From Pristionchus mayeri (lineage: Eukaryota > Nematoda > Chromadorea > Rhabditida > Neodiplogasteridae), in contig BTRK01000002.1 of assembly GCA_036245805.1 (NCBI GenBank), positions 10,226,689-10,290,688 on the forward strand: a stretch of DNA of 64,000 nucleotides, in the 5' to 3' direction. Below the pieces are notes generated by a model, which was given only the letters and a program-made list of their open reading frames with translations, was not told where the DNA came from and made no database searches. The position numbers were made by a program, and so were the translations under genes. Below are positions 32,371 to 44,605 of this stretch, one piece after another (position 1 is the stretch's first letter; every line of letters starts with the position of its first letter).

Positions 32371-34075
32371 ATGATGGAATCACAAGGGGAAATCATTAAT
32401 CGCTCCAGTCTGTCTCCCCTCGAGTCATTACCGCTGGAATTCTCGTGGAAAATCATCGAATACGTCCCAGAAACAATCGGAGTGCTCAGATTGGTGAACA
32501 ATATTGTTATAAGATAATTCCTAGTAGTATCAAATAATTTAATGTGGAAGCGCTTTTATCGGAGGGAACACATTATTATGACGAATATGGGGTCTTAAAC
32601 GTCTGCAACCATTTCAATTAGTTGAGGTCAACATGCTTAATGATGCCCTAATACGTTGCTAACACGTGAAGGGCCAACATTCCAATTGAAATATAGTCGT
32701 GTTGATAACGCACAACTACAGAACCATAATTAGTAACATCTAAGGCAAATTTAAGATTTCATCTGCGCTACGAGGTCAAGTTGATGCATTTGTACTTCAA
32801 CAAGTGAATTATGCCATTTGTAAATCGTTTTCATTGGAAATTGCCGACGGATATATTCGCATTGTACTAACAATACCAAAAAAATTCAAAAGCATATTCA
32901 CACTTCGCGTCAAACTGTTGAAGCCTCATCCAGAATTTCGATCGTGAATTTATAAAATCAGTTTCGACTTATACACATTTAGCCTTGATCCCTCATCGAA
33001 TGCGATGGTTCTGGCATATGTGCGACACTGTATTGGAATGAATTTCGTTCACCTTATGCTATCAAATGTCAATACAATTGACACAATTAACATTGTTTCA
33101 ACAATTATCGAGGGTCTTCATTTCAAGGCAATCGATGTTTGTGCCTCTGTCTTATCGGAAGATGCAGCGTAAGCGTTCAATGTTTTACAGTTCTCACAAT
33201 TTACAATTTTAAAGCAATTATTTCATGGAAATATTAAATGATCGAGGCATTGAAAGGCTCAAATTGAGCGTCGGGGAAGTTCAGTCGTCCGATCCAGGTC
33301 AGAATGTATTCATACTGTGTGTTTTCTTACTTAACCTTTTTAATAAACAAATACAGGAGGTGTTTTTGCAGCAAAATTCTTCCTTGATCTATCGTCGAAA
33401 CTTCGTGTTCTCATATTCCAGCAATGTGCAGGAGGATTAGGCTTTCGCAGTAACTTTATGATCGGCCTTCACAACTACGAATGGGCGCCGATTTTCGTAG
33501 AAATGCTTTCGAAAAAGTTGGATACGCTAGTCGTTAGCAATCACAATCTCGGTTATCTGGGCAGTGCAGGCATTAATATGCTTCGAGAGGTGATTGTCTG
33601 ATGCGTCAATGTCATATTTCGGCGCTTCTGCACAATCCCGGACAAACGTTAGAATCGTCATTTCATATGTGCGATACTTTCTACTTGGGTCCTTGCCGGT
33701 ATTATAATGACTGTCATAAACCAATGTAGTATTAGTATTCGTATCCAAATAGGGAATGCAAATGCAAATTCTTTCGCAATTGTGACATTATCCGGGATTG
33801 TGCAGAAGCGCACATATTTCAATTGTGATTTTTCTATTGAAATTTGCAGCGTTTACCCTATATGAGCAAAAGTGTGTTCTTCGAGGCCAGCTACAAGTCA
33901 CACGACGATTATTTCAACTATTCTATCGACAATCACGCCGTAAACGGTAATCGTTAAATGAGCATCAATCAACAGCAATAATATTGTTTAATTTTCAGTT
34001 GAGAACGACGGTGGATTTTTCGGAAAATTCAGTGTTAAACATGTATCTAGAGTGGACGAGGTGTTTGATGTTTAA
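32371..34075 (+). pseudogene. F-box-like gene, family 2, paralogue 3 (six exons, one in-frame TGA)
   Basis: Exon 1 32371-32493 (MMESQGEIINRSSLSPLESL, PLEFSWKIIEYVPETIG, VLRL) is an F-box-like N-terminus. Exon 2 32756-33168 (VDAFVLQQVNYAICKSF, FTLRVKLLKPHPEFRS, stop, IYKISFDLYTF, IIEGLHFKAIDV). Exon 3 33215-33297 (FMEILNDRGIERLKLSVGE). Exon 4 33372-33589 (FFLDLSSKLRVLIFQQ, MIGLHNYEWAPIFVEMLSKK). Exon 5 33850-33946 (RLPYMSKSVFFEASYKSH). Exon 6 33999-34075 (FFGKFSVKHVSRVDEVFDV). All phases fit (337 codons), but exon 2 has a TGA near 32945 where paralogue 2 has an Arg codon, a likely CGA-to-TGA change. Everything else is intact, so the loss is recent, polymorphic, or a sequence error. Intron 4 holds a small element. 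Confidence 0.72.
33621..33812. mobile_element. 192-bp inverted-repeat element with 8-bp target duplication (hAT-like)
   Basis: The tips ggcgcttctgcacaatcccg and its complement are inverted; the direct repeat catatttc flanks it (33613-33620 and 33813-33820). An 8-bp duplication is typical of hAT elements. It lies in intron 4 of the F-box-like gene. Confidence 0.8.
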
Positions 34076-34276
34076 TGAGCGTCACTCCGTAATCGATACT
34101 ATGATTCTGCACCACTTATTCCGTGGTGCACTTCTTATAATACCGTACAGTTTTTCCTTATGTGTTTTATGTGATATCATTCTTATTTTGTATAACAATG
34201 TGTATTCATGTTCAAATTACTCCTGCATATCGGTCGATCACTGTAATAAGATCAGGATTCACATTTCAAAATATCA

Positions 34277-35167
34277 GGTTGGTCCATAAGTTTCTGACTA
34301 TTTTCATGTTTGAACATTTTGACCTACCCCGTCCAGCGCATTCAGTCAATCGACTAATGGTTATGCAGAGTTGATGAAGGCTTGGGAATTCTGTTTACGC
34401 GATACTATATCGGGCCAATTCGATCTGCAAAGATGACACTATTCACAATCAAAATCGACTTCGTGCTTGATTTTCAATACTTTTCAATTGATCATAACTC
34501 CAAGGGCAGAAGTGATTGAGACACATGCGATGGATTGTTGAGAAGCCTATTACAGGGGCATATAATTTGACACTTCGGAGGTTCTGGTCCTCTGAATCCC
34601 CGCATAAAATATTGGCCAAATCAAGAAACTACATTAATTGGAAAATGCATGTTTTATATTTTCTGGCACTGTACTCGTATAGATCGACCTCGAGAGCTCA
34701 ATAGCGGCTCATTATTTTCTACCTTCCTATCTTAGTACACAGTTATATTTAGGAGCAGATTCATAATTCAATAGGTAATTAGGATATTTCGGAACTGCGA
34801 TGTAGAAATTGAAACATTGAAATCAGCACGTTTTGTTGTTTCTCTCTTCTCAATCGCAATTAAGACCGAGTTGTTCACGTTTAACTGAACAAGCAACTCT
34901 TGCCCTACTAAATATATGTTGGGCAGATTCAGGTGGTCTGAAATATTTGAGAAGTTGAGCTCAACCAAACACACCGAAAAACTCTATTTTCGGCAGTTTC
35001 GATATGAAAATAATTTTCTCACGTTCAATATCCGCTATATACAATGTAAATGTTTTACGGTACTCCACCACTACTGAAGTCACTAAAACTATAGAGGAAT
35101 TGCAGGCAATCGAAATAGGCCAGGAGAAATTATGAAAAAGTAAAAGTCAGAAACTTATGGACCAACC
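34277..35167. mobile_element. Mariner-like non-autonomous element, copy 2
   Basis: TIR ggttggtccataagtttctg at both ends; inverted relative to copy 1 at 6439-7322, with the same interior frames (KPITGAYNLTLRRFW; QLNVNNSVLIAIEKRETTKR). It starts about 200 bp after the stop of family-2 paralogue 3. Confidence 0.85.
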
Positions 35168-35234
35168 TAATAATTATCTCATTGTATTCACACTCGACAA
35201 ATATGCATTTACTCATTCATTTATTTACGATATA

Positions 35235-35465
35235 AGGAGGGGTGGTTACAACGGTTGGCACGTACAAACTATTTCGACTCGTAAGCAACGGTTGAACGAA
35301 ATTCATGTTTCAAGAGCTGTTTCAAAGAGCTGAAAGTACCCGATATTGGTAAAATTTTACAAATATTGGGTACGTTCAGCGCTTTGCAACAGATGAATTT
35401 CGTTCAACCGTTGCTTACGAGTTGAAAAAGTTTGTACTTGCCAACCGTTGTAACCAACCCCCCTT
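35235..35465. mobile_element. 231-bp palindromic element
   Basis: The tips ggtggttacaacggttgg and ccaaccgttgtaaccaaccc face inward in a TATA-like context; arms of about 100 bp flank a short centre near 35350. Confidence 0.82.
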
Positions 35466-35580
35466 ATATGGAACTTAGAATGATGAAGTATTCGAAGAAC
35501 TAACAAGCTCATATGTAGACTCCGCAAGCTCCGCCCACTCGGCTCTGACACTTTTCCCCGCAAAAGCGAGACAAGAGGAG

Positions 35581-35859
35581 CACAGTCTTCATTCGAAACC
35601 AAATCACACGCTCAAAAAAGAATTCGACAGCTCTTTTCATGCAGATTCCAACGACGCATGGCGAGCACGAAAAAGTTTACTCTGAGTAGGTCAGAATACG
35701 ATTTTTATGGTGCGACACAGCTTAGAAAACTATAAAACTCGTATGCTGACCTACTCAGAGTTAACTTTTTCGTGCTCGCCATGCATCTTTGGAAACTGCA
35801 TGGAAAGGGCTTACGAATACTATTTTGAGCGAGTGATTTGGTTGCGAATGAAGACTGTG
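35581..35859. repeat. 279-bp imperfect palindrome
   Basis: cacagtcttcattcg at the left is matched by cgaatgaagactgtg at the right; the inner arms share tactctgagtaggtcag and gcgagcacgaaaaagtt. It could be another fold-back element. 35860-35953 is a C/T-rich stretch. Confidence 0.75.
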
Positions 35860-36371
35860 TTTCTTCGAATTCGAAGCGCGCATGGCTCGTGACTCTCACC
35901 GCTTCCTCTCCTCCCTCTCCCTCCCCTCCCTCCACCCGTCTCTCACCCGGCGTGACTAGAGAGCGCCTCGCCTACGAGAAAGCTCGCTTTCTTCCCCTGT
36001 AAGGTTCGGCGAAGCCCTACCTGATCGTTTTGAGAATCGAAACGGCAATGGAGAAATAGGCTCCGCCCCTCCTTCTCTCGCCTCGCTTTTTGGGTCATTC
36101 ACGTTATGCTCAATTCACCAGCAATTTGGGCCATATATTTTCTCAAACATTAGATATCAACCTAATTCAAAATGCAAGGTCTTATTTAACCCTGGCCTGT
36201 GTGATGATTTCGGCCATTCACCTTGTGGTCCCTACTCATATGTCTTTGAAAAATACGAATGTATTGCTCGTGTTAAAGGAGCAGCAAAGGCAAAATTCGA
36301 TTTTTGAAGCTTTCATATGTACGGCCTAGATCTCCCCAACGATAAGAAGCTCCGAAATTTTCACATTTATA

Positions 36372-37491
36372 CAGTCGCGCCGGAAAGTCATGGGACACTT
36401 TTTCAATTTGTTGTAACTTTTTGCCCAGGAAATACAGATTTCTGGCACCCAGGTATGATGTACCAAATTCATTGGAGATTATGATCATGATGTTGTAGTA
36501 TGACAAAATCGCCCCCGTGATTGCATAATGATGAAGCAATCAATATGCCCTTTTTCAAAACGGCATTATTCTTACATAGATTTTTTCCTGTTGACCAAAC
36601 TTTCTAAGATTGGAGATATGACCGAGGCCTACCCAGAATAAATTTATATTTTCATATTTTCGGTCAGGTGGCCATTTATGACCAATGGAAGAGCTATAAC
36701 ATGAGGGTAGATACTTAGAATGTTGTTTTGGATGTTTTTGAATGATTTTGAGCCCAAATCATGCCAATTGAAGATACGGAAGTACTTTTTTCCAGAACTC
36801 ATTTTGGGGTCGCCGCACACAAGTGAGCCCTTTTTTTGTCTATACCCCGATTTCCCTAATTTTTGGCGAGAAGTTAGTTCCATGCCTGAAACTTAAACAT
36901 GAAAACCCAGACATTTTTTCCGATTTCAAAAGATACGTCATTTTTAGTCCGCGCGACCGCCCTTCACCATGAAGAAGACCAGGCCGTCTAGAAAATGTTG
37001 TAGAGCATGATGGCAGTTTTCATTCTAAACAACGAACGACCTTATATCTTCATTTTAAACGAAGTTATGATCATTTAAGTGGTCCCGATTTGAATGTCGA
37101 AAAGTTATAGTACCAAGTTTGGCCTTCTGAATCTCGAAGATGACGTCCGATATCAAAATTCTGACGACGCAGTTTGAAAGAGCATCATTTGAAATACTTA
37201 TACTTGAATTTGTTGTTAGATAAGTCACATTTTTTTCCTACCGCCGCCCACCCCCTCACATGGTCGATTCTCTCGCGAAAAAATCTATGTAAGAATAATG
37301 CCGTTTTGAAAAAGGGCATATTAATTGCGTCATCACTATGCGATCACGGGGCCGATTTCGTCATACCCCAACATCATGATCATAATCTCCATGAATTTGG
37401 TACATCAAACCTGGGTGCCAGAAATATGTATTTCCTGGGCAAAAAGTTGCAACAAATTTAAATAGTGTCCCATGGCTTTCCGGCGCGACTG
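36372..37491. mobile_element. 1.12 kb TIR element in the left arm
   Basis: Tips cagtcgcgccggaaagtcat and its complement, TA on both sides. The interior includes gagaatcgaccatgtgaggg, whose relatives occur at 47.5 and 48.3 kb. No transposase frame. Same tip family as 26048-27389. Confidence 0.85.
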
Positions 37492-37914
37492 TATCTCCAT
37501 TACGAACAGAGCTATCGGTAGTTGGCGGGGAGCCAGATCAGGGAAAGCTCAGGCAACGAGCGAGAGAGCGCGCTACTTGAAGAGAGTTCCCATATAATTG
37601 AAGCATATTTCAACCGGGCGCGCGTTTGTCTTTACTCCTCCTTTAATTCTCCTTCCAACTCTATCATCTTCTCTTGTCAAATATTCTGGCCAATGTGTCA
37701 TTTGTTCGTTTGGAATGAGGCTATAGAATTCGCAAATTGTCCAGCACCGTCACTCTGATGTTGAGAAATCGTCAGAGTATCTGAAATTGGTTCTCCATTC
37801 TTTCCTTTCTCCATTATGAATCAGACTTTTTCACTTAGTCGATCCTTTCAATACCCAAACAGTTCAATTAGCGACACGCATAAAAGAGAGAGGCACTGAA
37901 AGCAGATCTCAACC

Positions 37915-38959
37915 ATGTCTGCTACATACTTGTGCGCTTATGCGAAGCTCGGTGACGGAACCAGGGTCTGTTCCGAGATGGCAGTACGATACGATGATGT
38001 GCTCAGCTTCGCCGTATGCGCAGTCGACATAGCACTTATTCTCGTATTCTCACGGTTTAACATAAATTTCAATAAATATAAACAAAACATATTATTCAGA
38101 TTCATTTTCGTTCTAATATCTGAGAATGCCTGTCGGAATGTCGAGTATGTTGTACGAATGCAAGTCCTAAACTTCGGTGAGTCCGAATTATTTGTAACAA
38201 TCATTACCAAGGAATGGCATCGGTTATAAGTTGGAGTTAGAGAACGAGCAATCACAGAATAGAGGTAGAACACAAGGTCAAGAATCCTAATAACTTATTT
38301 ACATCATATTTTGCATCTTTTAAAGCCGCAATGGACTTGTACATGAATGTGGGATATGAATATGAGGTTTTCGTGTCTGAGGCTGTACACATGTCAATTT
38401 CGTTCAAATTATCGCGGCAGTTTCGTAAAACTACTCACAACAATTTCCAGTTATCGGACAATGCTTCATCAATACAGTGGACATTCTAACGATGGGCTGG
38501 TTGGAACACACCGAGGTGCATATCCTTTGTTTAATATATTGGACTTCCCGTTTCAGTACACAATATCCGGGACCTATTTGAGTGAAGTTGCTAGTAAAGT
38601 CACGGTAATTTCTAATTCGTGATGCATTATTGAGCAATACTTTACATCTTCAGTGGACATACATGAGAATTTTTGGTAGCTGCAGTAGCTTGCTGATGTC
38701 GATAACTCGTCTGACTGCCGTGTCATTTCCCCTTCGCCAGAATGAAGTAAGTTTGATGTAATTAAACAGTTGTTTACTTCTTTTTGATATATTTTTTTAA
38801 AAATTTTGTTTATAAAGTTGTTTTTTTGAAACACCAATAAAACATTGTCAGATCTGGTCTAAGAAAATAATGTCGCTAGCAATAATGGCAATATGGCTTA
38901 TCACTACTGCAGTTATTGTCATTGAAGTTCTCTTTCACTGGACCTTTTTCGATCTACTA
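37915..38959 (+). pseudogene. 7TM chemoreceptor (Srv/Srg-like), 5' half, left-arm copy
   Basis: Proposed exons: 37915-38176 (MSATYLCAYAKLGDG ... VDIALILVFSRFN, helix 1), 38326-38424 (uncertain), 38451-38515 (IGQCFINTVDILTMGWLEHT, helix 2), 38557-38604, 38654-38746 (SCSSLLMSITRLTAVSFPLR, end of helix 3) and 38852-38959 (IWSKKIMSLAIMAIWLITTA, helix 4). The RLTAVSFPLR...IW pattern is typical of Srv/Srg chemoreceptors of sensory cilia. The gene stops at the palindrome loop, lacking helices 5-7. The 26-bp gap between the second and third exons is too short for an intron, so that part is unsure. Because the loop continues the right-arm copy, this copy looks like the derived one. Confidence 0.6.
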
Positions 38960-38963
38960 GTAA

Positions 38964-40100
38964 CTACGGTTGCAATAGCAAATGCTACATTGATGAAGTC
39001 TGCGATGATCTAAATAATGCATTTTGAGAAAAATCTAAGGATGATGAGCACTTACTAGTAGATCGAAAAAGGTCCAGTGAAAGAGAACTTCAATGACAAT
39101 AACTGCAGTAGTGATAAGCCATATTGCCATTATTGCTAGCGACATTATTTTCTTAGACCAGATCTGACAATGTTTTATTGGTGTTTCAAAAAAACAACTT
39201 TATAAACAAAATTTTTAAAAAAATATATCAAAAAGAAGTAAACAACTGTTTAATTACATCAAACTTACTTCATTCTGGCGAAGGGGAAATGACACGGCAG
39301 TCAGACGAGTTATCGACATCAGCAAGCTACTGCAGCTACCAAAAATTCTCATGTATGTCCACTGAAGATGTAAAGTATTGCTCAATAATGCATCACGAAT
39401 TAGAAATTACCGTGACTTTACTAGCAACTTCACTCAAATAGGTCCCGGATATTGTGTACTGAAACGGGAAGTCCAATATATTAAACAAAGGATATGCACC
39501 TCGGTGTGTTCCAACCAGCCCATCGTTAGAATGTCCACTGTATTGATGAAGCATTGTCCGATAACTGGAAATTGTTGTGAGTAGTTTTACGAAACTGCCG
39601 CGATAATTTGAACGAAATTGACATGTGTACAGCCTCAGACACGAAAACCTCATATTCATATCCCACATTCATGTACAAGTCCATTGCGGCTTTAAAAGAT
39701 GCAAAATATGATGTAAATAAGTTATTAGGATTCTTGACCTTGTGTTCTACCTCTATTCTGTGATTGCTCGTTCTCTAACTCCAACTTATAACCGATGCCA
39801 TTCCTTGGTAATGATTGTTACAAATAATTCGGACTCACCGAAGTTTAGGACTTGCATTCGTACAACATACTCGACATTCCGACAGGCATTCTCAGATATT
39901 AGAACGAAAATGAATCTGAATAATATGTTTTGTTTATATTTATTGAAATTTATGTTAAACCGTGAGAATACGAGAATAAGTGCTATGTCGACTGCGCATA
40001 CGGCGAAGCTGAGCACATCATCGTATCGTACTGCCATCTCGGAACAGACCCTGGTTCCGTCACCGAGCTTCGCATAAGCGCACAAGTATGTAGCAGACAT
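38964..40100 (-). pseudogene. 7TM chemoreceptor, 5' half plus loop exon, right-arm copy (ancestral orientation)
   Basis: Exact mirror of the left-arm copy: start at 40100, helix 3 exon 39361-39269, helix 4 exon 39163-39056. Unlike the left copy, its helix 4 exon ends at a proper GTAAGT donor (39055-39050) inside the loop; a 46-bp GT-AG intron (39055-39010) follows, and the next exon opens in phase 0 with IIADFINVAFAIATVV before the sequence enters the opposite arm. So the original gene ran on the minus strand and was cut in this exon when the inverted duplication formed. Helices 6-7 are missing, so a working receptor is unlikely. Confidence 0.62.
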
Positions 40101-40523
40101 GGTTGAGATCTGCTTTCAGTGCCTCTCTCTTTTATGCGTGTCGCTAATTGAACTGTTTGGGTATTGAAAGGATCGACTAAGTGAAAAAGTCTGATTCATA
40201 ATGGAGAAAGGAAAGAATGGAGAACCAATTTCAGATACTCTGACGATTTCTCAACATCAGAGTGACGGTGCTGGACAATTTGCGAATTCTATAGCCTCAT
40301 TTCAAACGAACAAATGACACATTGGCCAGAATATTTGACAAGAGAAGATGATAGAGTTGGAAGGAGAATTAAAGGAGGAGTAAAGACAAACGCGCGCCCG
40401 GTTGAAATATGCTTCAATTATATGGGAACTCTCTTCAAGTAGCGCGCTCTCTCGCTCGTTGCCTGAGCTTTCCCTGATCTGGCTCCCCGCCAACTACCGA
40501 TAGCTCTGTTCGTAATGGAGATA

Positions 40524-41643
40524 CAGTCGCGCCGGAAAGCCATGGGACACTATTTAAATTTGTTGCAACTTTTTGCCCAGGAAATACATATTTCTGGCAC
40601 CCAGGTTTGATGTACCAAATTCATGGAGATTATGATCATGATGTTGGGGTATGACGAAATCGGCCCCGTGATCGCATAGTGATGACGCAATTAATATGCC
40701 CTTTTTCAAAACGGCATTATTCTTACATAGATTTTTTCGCGAGAGAATCGACCATGTGAGGGGGTGGGCGGCGGTAGGAAAAAAATGTGACTTATCTAAC
40801 AACAAATTCAAGTATAAGTATTTCAAATGATGCTCTTTCAAACTGCGTCGTCAGAATTTTGATATCGGACGTCATCTTCGAGATTCAGAAGGCCAAACTT
40901 GGTACTATAACTTTTCGACATTCAAATCGGGACCACTTAAATGATCATAACTTCGTTTAAAATGAAGATATAAGGTCGTTCGTTGTTTAGAATGAAAACT
41001 GCCATCATGCTCTACAACATTTTCTAGACGGCCTGGTCTTCTTCATGGTGAAGGGCGGTCGCGCGGACTAAAAATGACGTATCTTTTGAAATCGGAAAAA
41101 ATGTCTGGGTTTTCATGTTTAAGTTTCAGGCATGGAACTAACTTCTCGCCAAAAATTAGGGAAATCGGGGTATAGACAAAAAAAGGGCTCACTTGTGTGC
41201 GGCGACCCCAAAATGAGTTCTGGAAAAAAGTACTTCCGTATCTTCAATTGGCATGATTTGGGCTCAAAATCATTCAAAAACATCCAAAACAACATTCTAA
41301 GTATCTACCCTCATGTTATAGCTCTTCCATTGGTCATAAATGGCCACCTGACCGAAAATATGAAAATATAAATTTATTCTGGGTAGGCCTCGGTCATATC
41401 TCCAATCTTAGAAAGTTTGGTCAACAGGAAAAAATCTATGTAAGAATAATGCCGTTTTGAAAAAGGGCATATTGATTGCTTCATCACTATGCAATCACGG
41501 GGGCGATTTTGTCATACTACAACATCATGATCATAATCTCCAATGAATTTGGTACATCATACCTGGGTGCCAGAAATCTGTATTTCCTGGGCAAAAAGTT
41601 ACAACAAATTGAAAAAGTGTCCCATGACTTTCCGGCGCGACTG
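40524..41643. mobile_element. 1.12 kb TIR element in the right arm
   Basis: Mirror copy of 36372-37491, with identical tips cagtcgcgccggaaagtcat. Confidence 0.85.
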
Positions 41644-42187
41644 TATAAATGTGAAAATTTCGGAGCTTCTTATCGTTGGGGAGATCTAGGCCGTACATAT
41701 GAAAGCTTCAAAAATCGAATTTTGCCTTTGCTGCTCCTTTAACACGAGCAATACATTCGTATTTTTCAAAGACATATGAGTAGGGACCACAAGGTGAATG
41801 GCCGAAATCATCACACAGGCCAGGGTTAAATAAGACCTTGCATTTTGAATTAGGTTGATATCTAATGTTTGAGAAAATATATGGCCCAAATTGCTGGTGA
41901 ATTGAGCATAACGTGAATGACCCAAAAAGCGAGGCGAGAGAAGGAGGGGCGGAGCCTATTTCTCCATTGCCGTTTCGATTCTCAAAACGATCAGGTAGGG
42001 CTTCGCCGAACCTTACAGGGGAAGAAAGCGAGCTTTCTCGTAGGCGAGGCGCTCTCTAGTCCGCGAAAGGCAACGGAAGAAGGAGTTTTGGTTAAATTCA
42101 CGCATCTTCAATAATGATTTCATATTGAGATATATCTGAAACTCTACCTGAGTTGCTCGTACTTTCAGAACAATTGCCACGTATTAG

Positions 42188-44061
42188 AGATCTGCCTAGG
42201 GGTAACTTTTCGCGTAGAGTTTGAAAATCGACCTTAGAAAGCCGTATCTCTTACCCCTCATTTCGAGTGTTGCGCTGAATTTGGGCGGTCGGTTTTCGTA
42301 AATCGTGAACGGCTCATCCAAACCACACAAATGCATAGTAATTTTGAAAGATCGCGACGAGATAAGCATTTTCACTGTTGGAAGTAAAAGTCTAGCTCAC
42401 CTGTGAAAAAAGTTATGAGCAAAGATGTGAAAAAAGTATTCTCAAAAATTCCGCCCTGAAAATTTTATTGGCGCATTACGTAAAATAAAAGTTTTCAAAT
42501 TATTCCTCATCAAAAACTACCCCAAGAAATGTTTCTCTCATTTCGAAAGGAGTGATTATTTTGGTAGTTCTGGGAACAGTCAGAGCTCCGGTTTCTTCAA
42601 TTTTTCAAGTCGGCTGTCTGCAAAAGTAAAGCTCAGAATTAACTCCCAGCGCCTGAAATATTTCATAAACACATTATTCGGAACGTCCCGACTCAGAAAT
42701 ACATCATACAGACTGGCCAAAACCAATCATTGTGGTCCTATATATACTTTTTTCGACAAAGCCTTGTCACGCACTTTGACGATATGTTTTGGCAATCATG
42801 ACGCAACAACAAAAGGTTCGACAGTTGATAGATGGTAAATATGAAATAGCTAAGCTATATTAAACAATAATAATTTGTTTTAGGACCACTCCTACACTTT
42901 TCAAGTATGCAACAATCCGATATTTGCAAATTTCGTGCCCCTGTAGCATGATTCGACAACGACAGCAGGCCCAAAGATTATTTTTAAGCGTTCTAACGTG
43001 GAAATTCGATTTCTACGAGTGAAAATACACTAGAAAATATATTCGCGAAATAACATTTAAGAAAAAAATAATTTTTCATTTTTGCCCCCTGGAGCAGTAG
43101 GGGGTGAAAATGTCGATATGACGGAAACATGTGAAATCAATATTTCTATGTGTATTTTCACTCGTAGAATCCGAATTTTCGCACTAGAACGCTTAAAAGT
43201 TATGGTTTAGGCTGCTGTCGTTCGGGATACATGCCACATGGGCACGAAATTTACAATTATCGGATTGTTGCATACTTGAAAAGTGTAAGAGTGGTCCTAA
43301 AACAAATTATAAGTGTTTAATATATCTTAGCTATTACATATTTACCACTTATCAACTGTCGAACCTTTTGTTGTTGCGTCATGATTGCCAAAACATATCG
43401 TCAAAGTGCGTGACAAGGCTTTGTCGAAAAAAAGTATCTATAGGACCACCATGATTGGTTTTGGAATGACGTTTTTGTGAGTCGAAACGTTCCGAATAAT
43501 GTGTTTATGAAATATTTCAGGCGCTTGGAGTAAATTCTGAGCTCTACATTTGCAGACAGCCGACTTTAAAAATTGAAGAAACCGGAGCTCTGACTGTTCC
43601 GCTAGCCAGAACTACCAAAATAATCACTCCTTTCGAAATGAGAGAAACATTTCTTGGGGTAGTTTTTGATGAGGAATAATTTGAAAACTTTTATTTTACG
43701 TAACGCGCCAAAAAATTTTTCAGGGCGGAATTTTTGAGAATACTTTTTTCACAACTTTGGTCATAACTTTTTTCACAGATGAGCTAGACTTTTACTTCCA
43801 ACAGTGAAAATGCTTATCTCGACGAGATCTGTCAATTACTATGCATTTGTGGGGTTTGGATGAGCCGTTCACGATTTACGAAAACCGACCACCCAACTTC
43901 AGCGCAACACTCGAAATGAGGGGTAAGAGATACGGCTTTCTAAGGTCGATTTTCGAACTCTACGCGAAAAGTTACCCCTAGGCAGATCTTAAAATCAGAA
44001 CTTTGTTTTTCGCTGTACGGCCTATAGGGGGTATGGCTCAGTTCTCTCAGAAAGTCTCTCA
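42188..44061. mobile_element. 1.8 kb palindromic element, left tip missing
   Basis: Arms 42188 to about 43080 and about 43097-43989 are inverted copies (coordinate sum 86177), starting agatctgcctaggggtaact. On the right the sequence goes on to a tip at about 44061 (agtctctcat) like that of the 16446 element; on the left this outer part is absent. The centre holds a small gccccctggagcagtagggg hairpin. No genes. Confidence 0.85.
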
Positions 44062-44605
44062 TATTATACTACAAGAGATAAATGAAGTCATCGGTTGATG
44101 ATCTTTATCACATCGTGGCCCAAGTCAGTGGAGCAGAGGAGGGGCCTGAACTCCCACTCCACGATAAGAGAACACATGATATTCTTCCTTTCTTGGATGA
44201 TGTGAAACATATACTACAGATCATAAACTATTTCAAAATGCACATGCTTATAAATAATAGAGGAAGTCGTTACACATTTTTAGAAGATTGTTTGTTTGGG
44301 ATTCTCACTTGTACTCGGTAAAAAATATCGGGCTAAGGCAGTAGGCAAATGTATATCATGCGATTGAATTTCCACTGCGCGCTATGGATATCGTTCTGGT
44401 TTCTTGACTGCTCCACTTACTCATCTTTCGAAAGCAGCGGAATAGAAGCGACCTGAATATAAATACTTCGAATACAAATAACTTTAATATTACATGAAAT
44501 CTGACTAACAACAATATTTTTCCTTATCTAGCAAGAGTATGCATTATTATCCAGAGTCTCAAAAGTATGTAAAATTGACAGACTGCCCCGAATTTCGTGG
44601 TCTGA
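44062..44605. other. No gene supported
   Basis: A plus-strand frame at 44082-44321 (MKSSVDDLYHIVAQVSGAEE...) has no partner exon or family I know. The rest is the 3' flank of the Str receptor gene. Confidence 0.35.

Larger units (their letters stand above)
35954..42061. repeat. 6.1 kb palindrome: 3.01 kb arms, 88-bp loop
   Basis: Arms 35954-38963 and 39052-42061 are inverted copies; mirrored positions sum to 78015 at every point tested, and all long frames in one arm recur identically in the other. The loop is 38964-39051. Each arm holds a 1.12 kb TIR element and the first half of a 7TM receptor gene. The near-identity means a very recent event, active gene conversion, or an assembly or library fold-back artefact. 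Confidence 0.93.

Noticed and set aside
36090..41925. Many mirrored frames in the giant palindrome
   Set aside because: They are exact reflections and partly element interior; only the 7TM exons show splice signals and family motifs.
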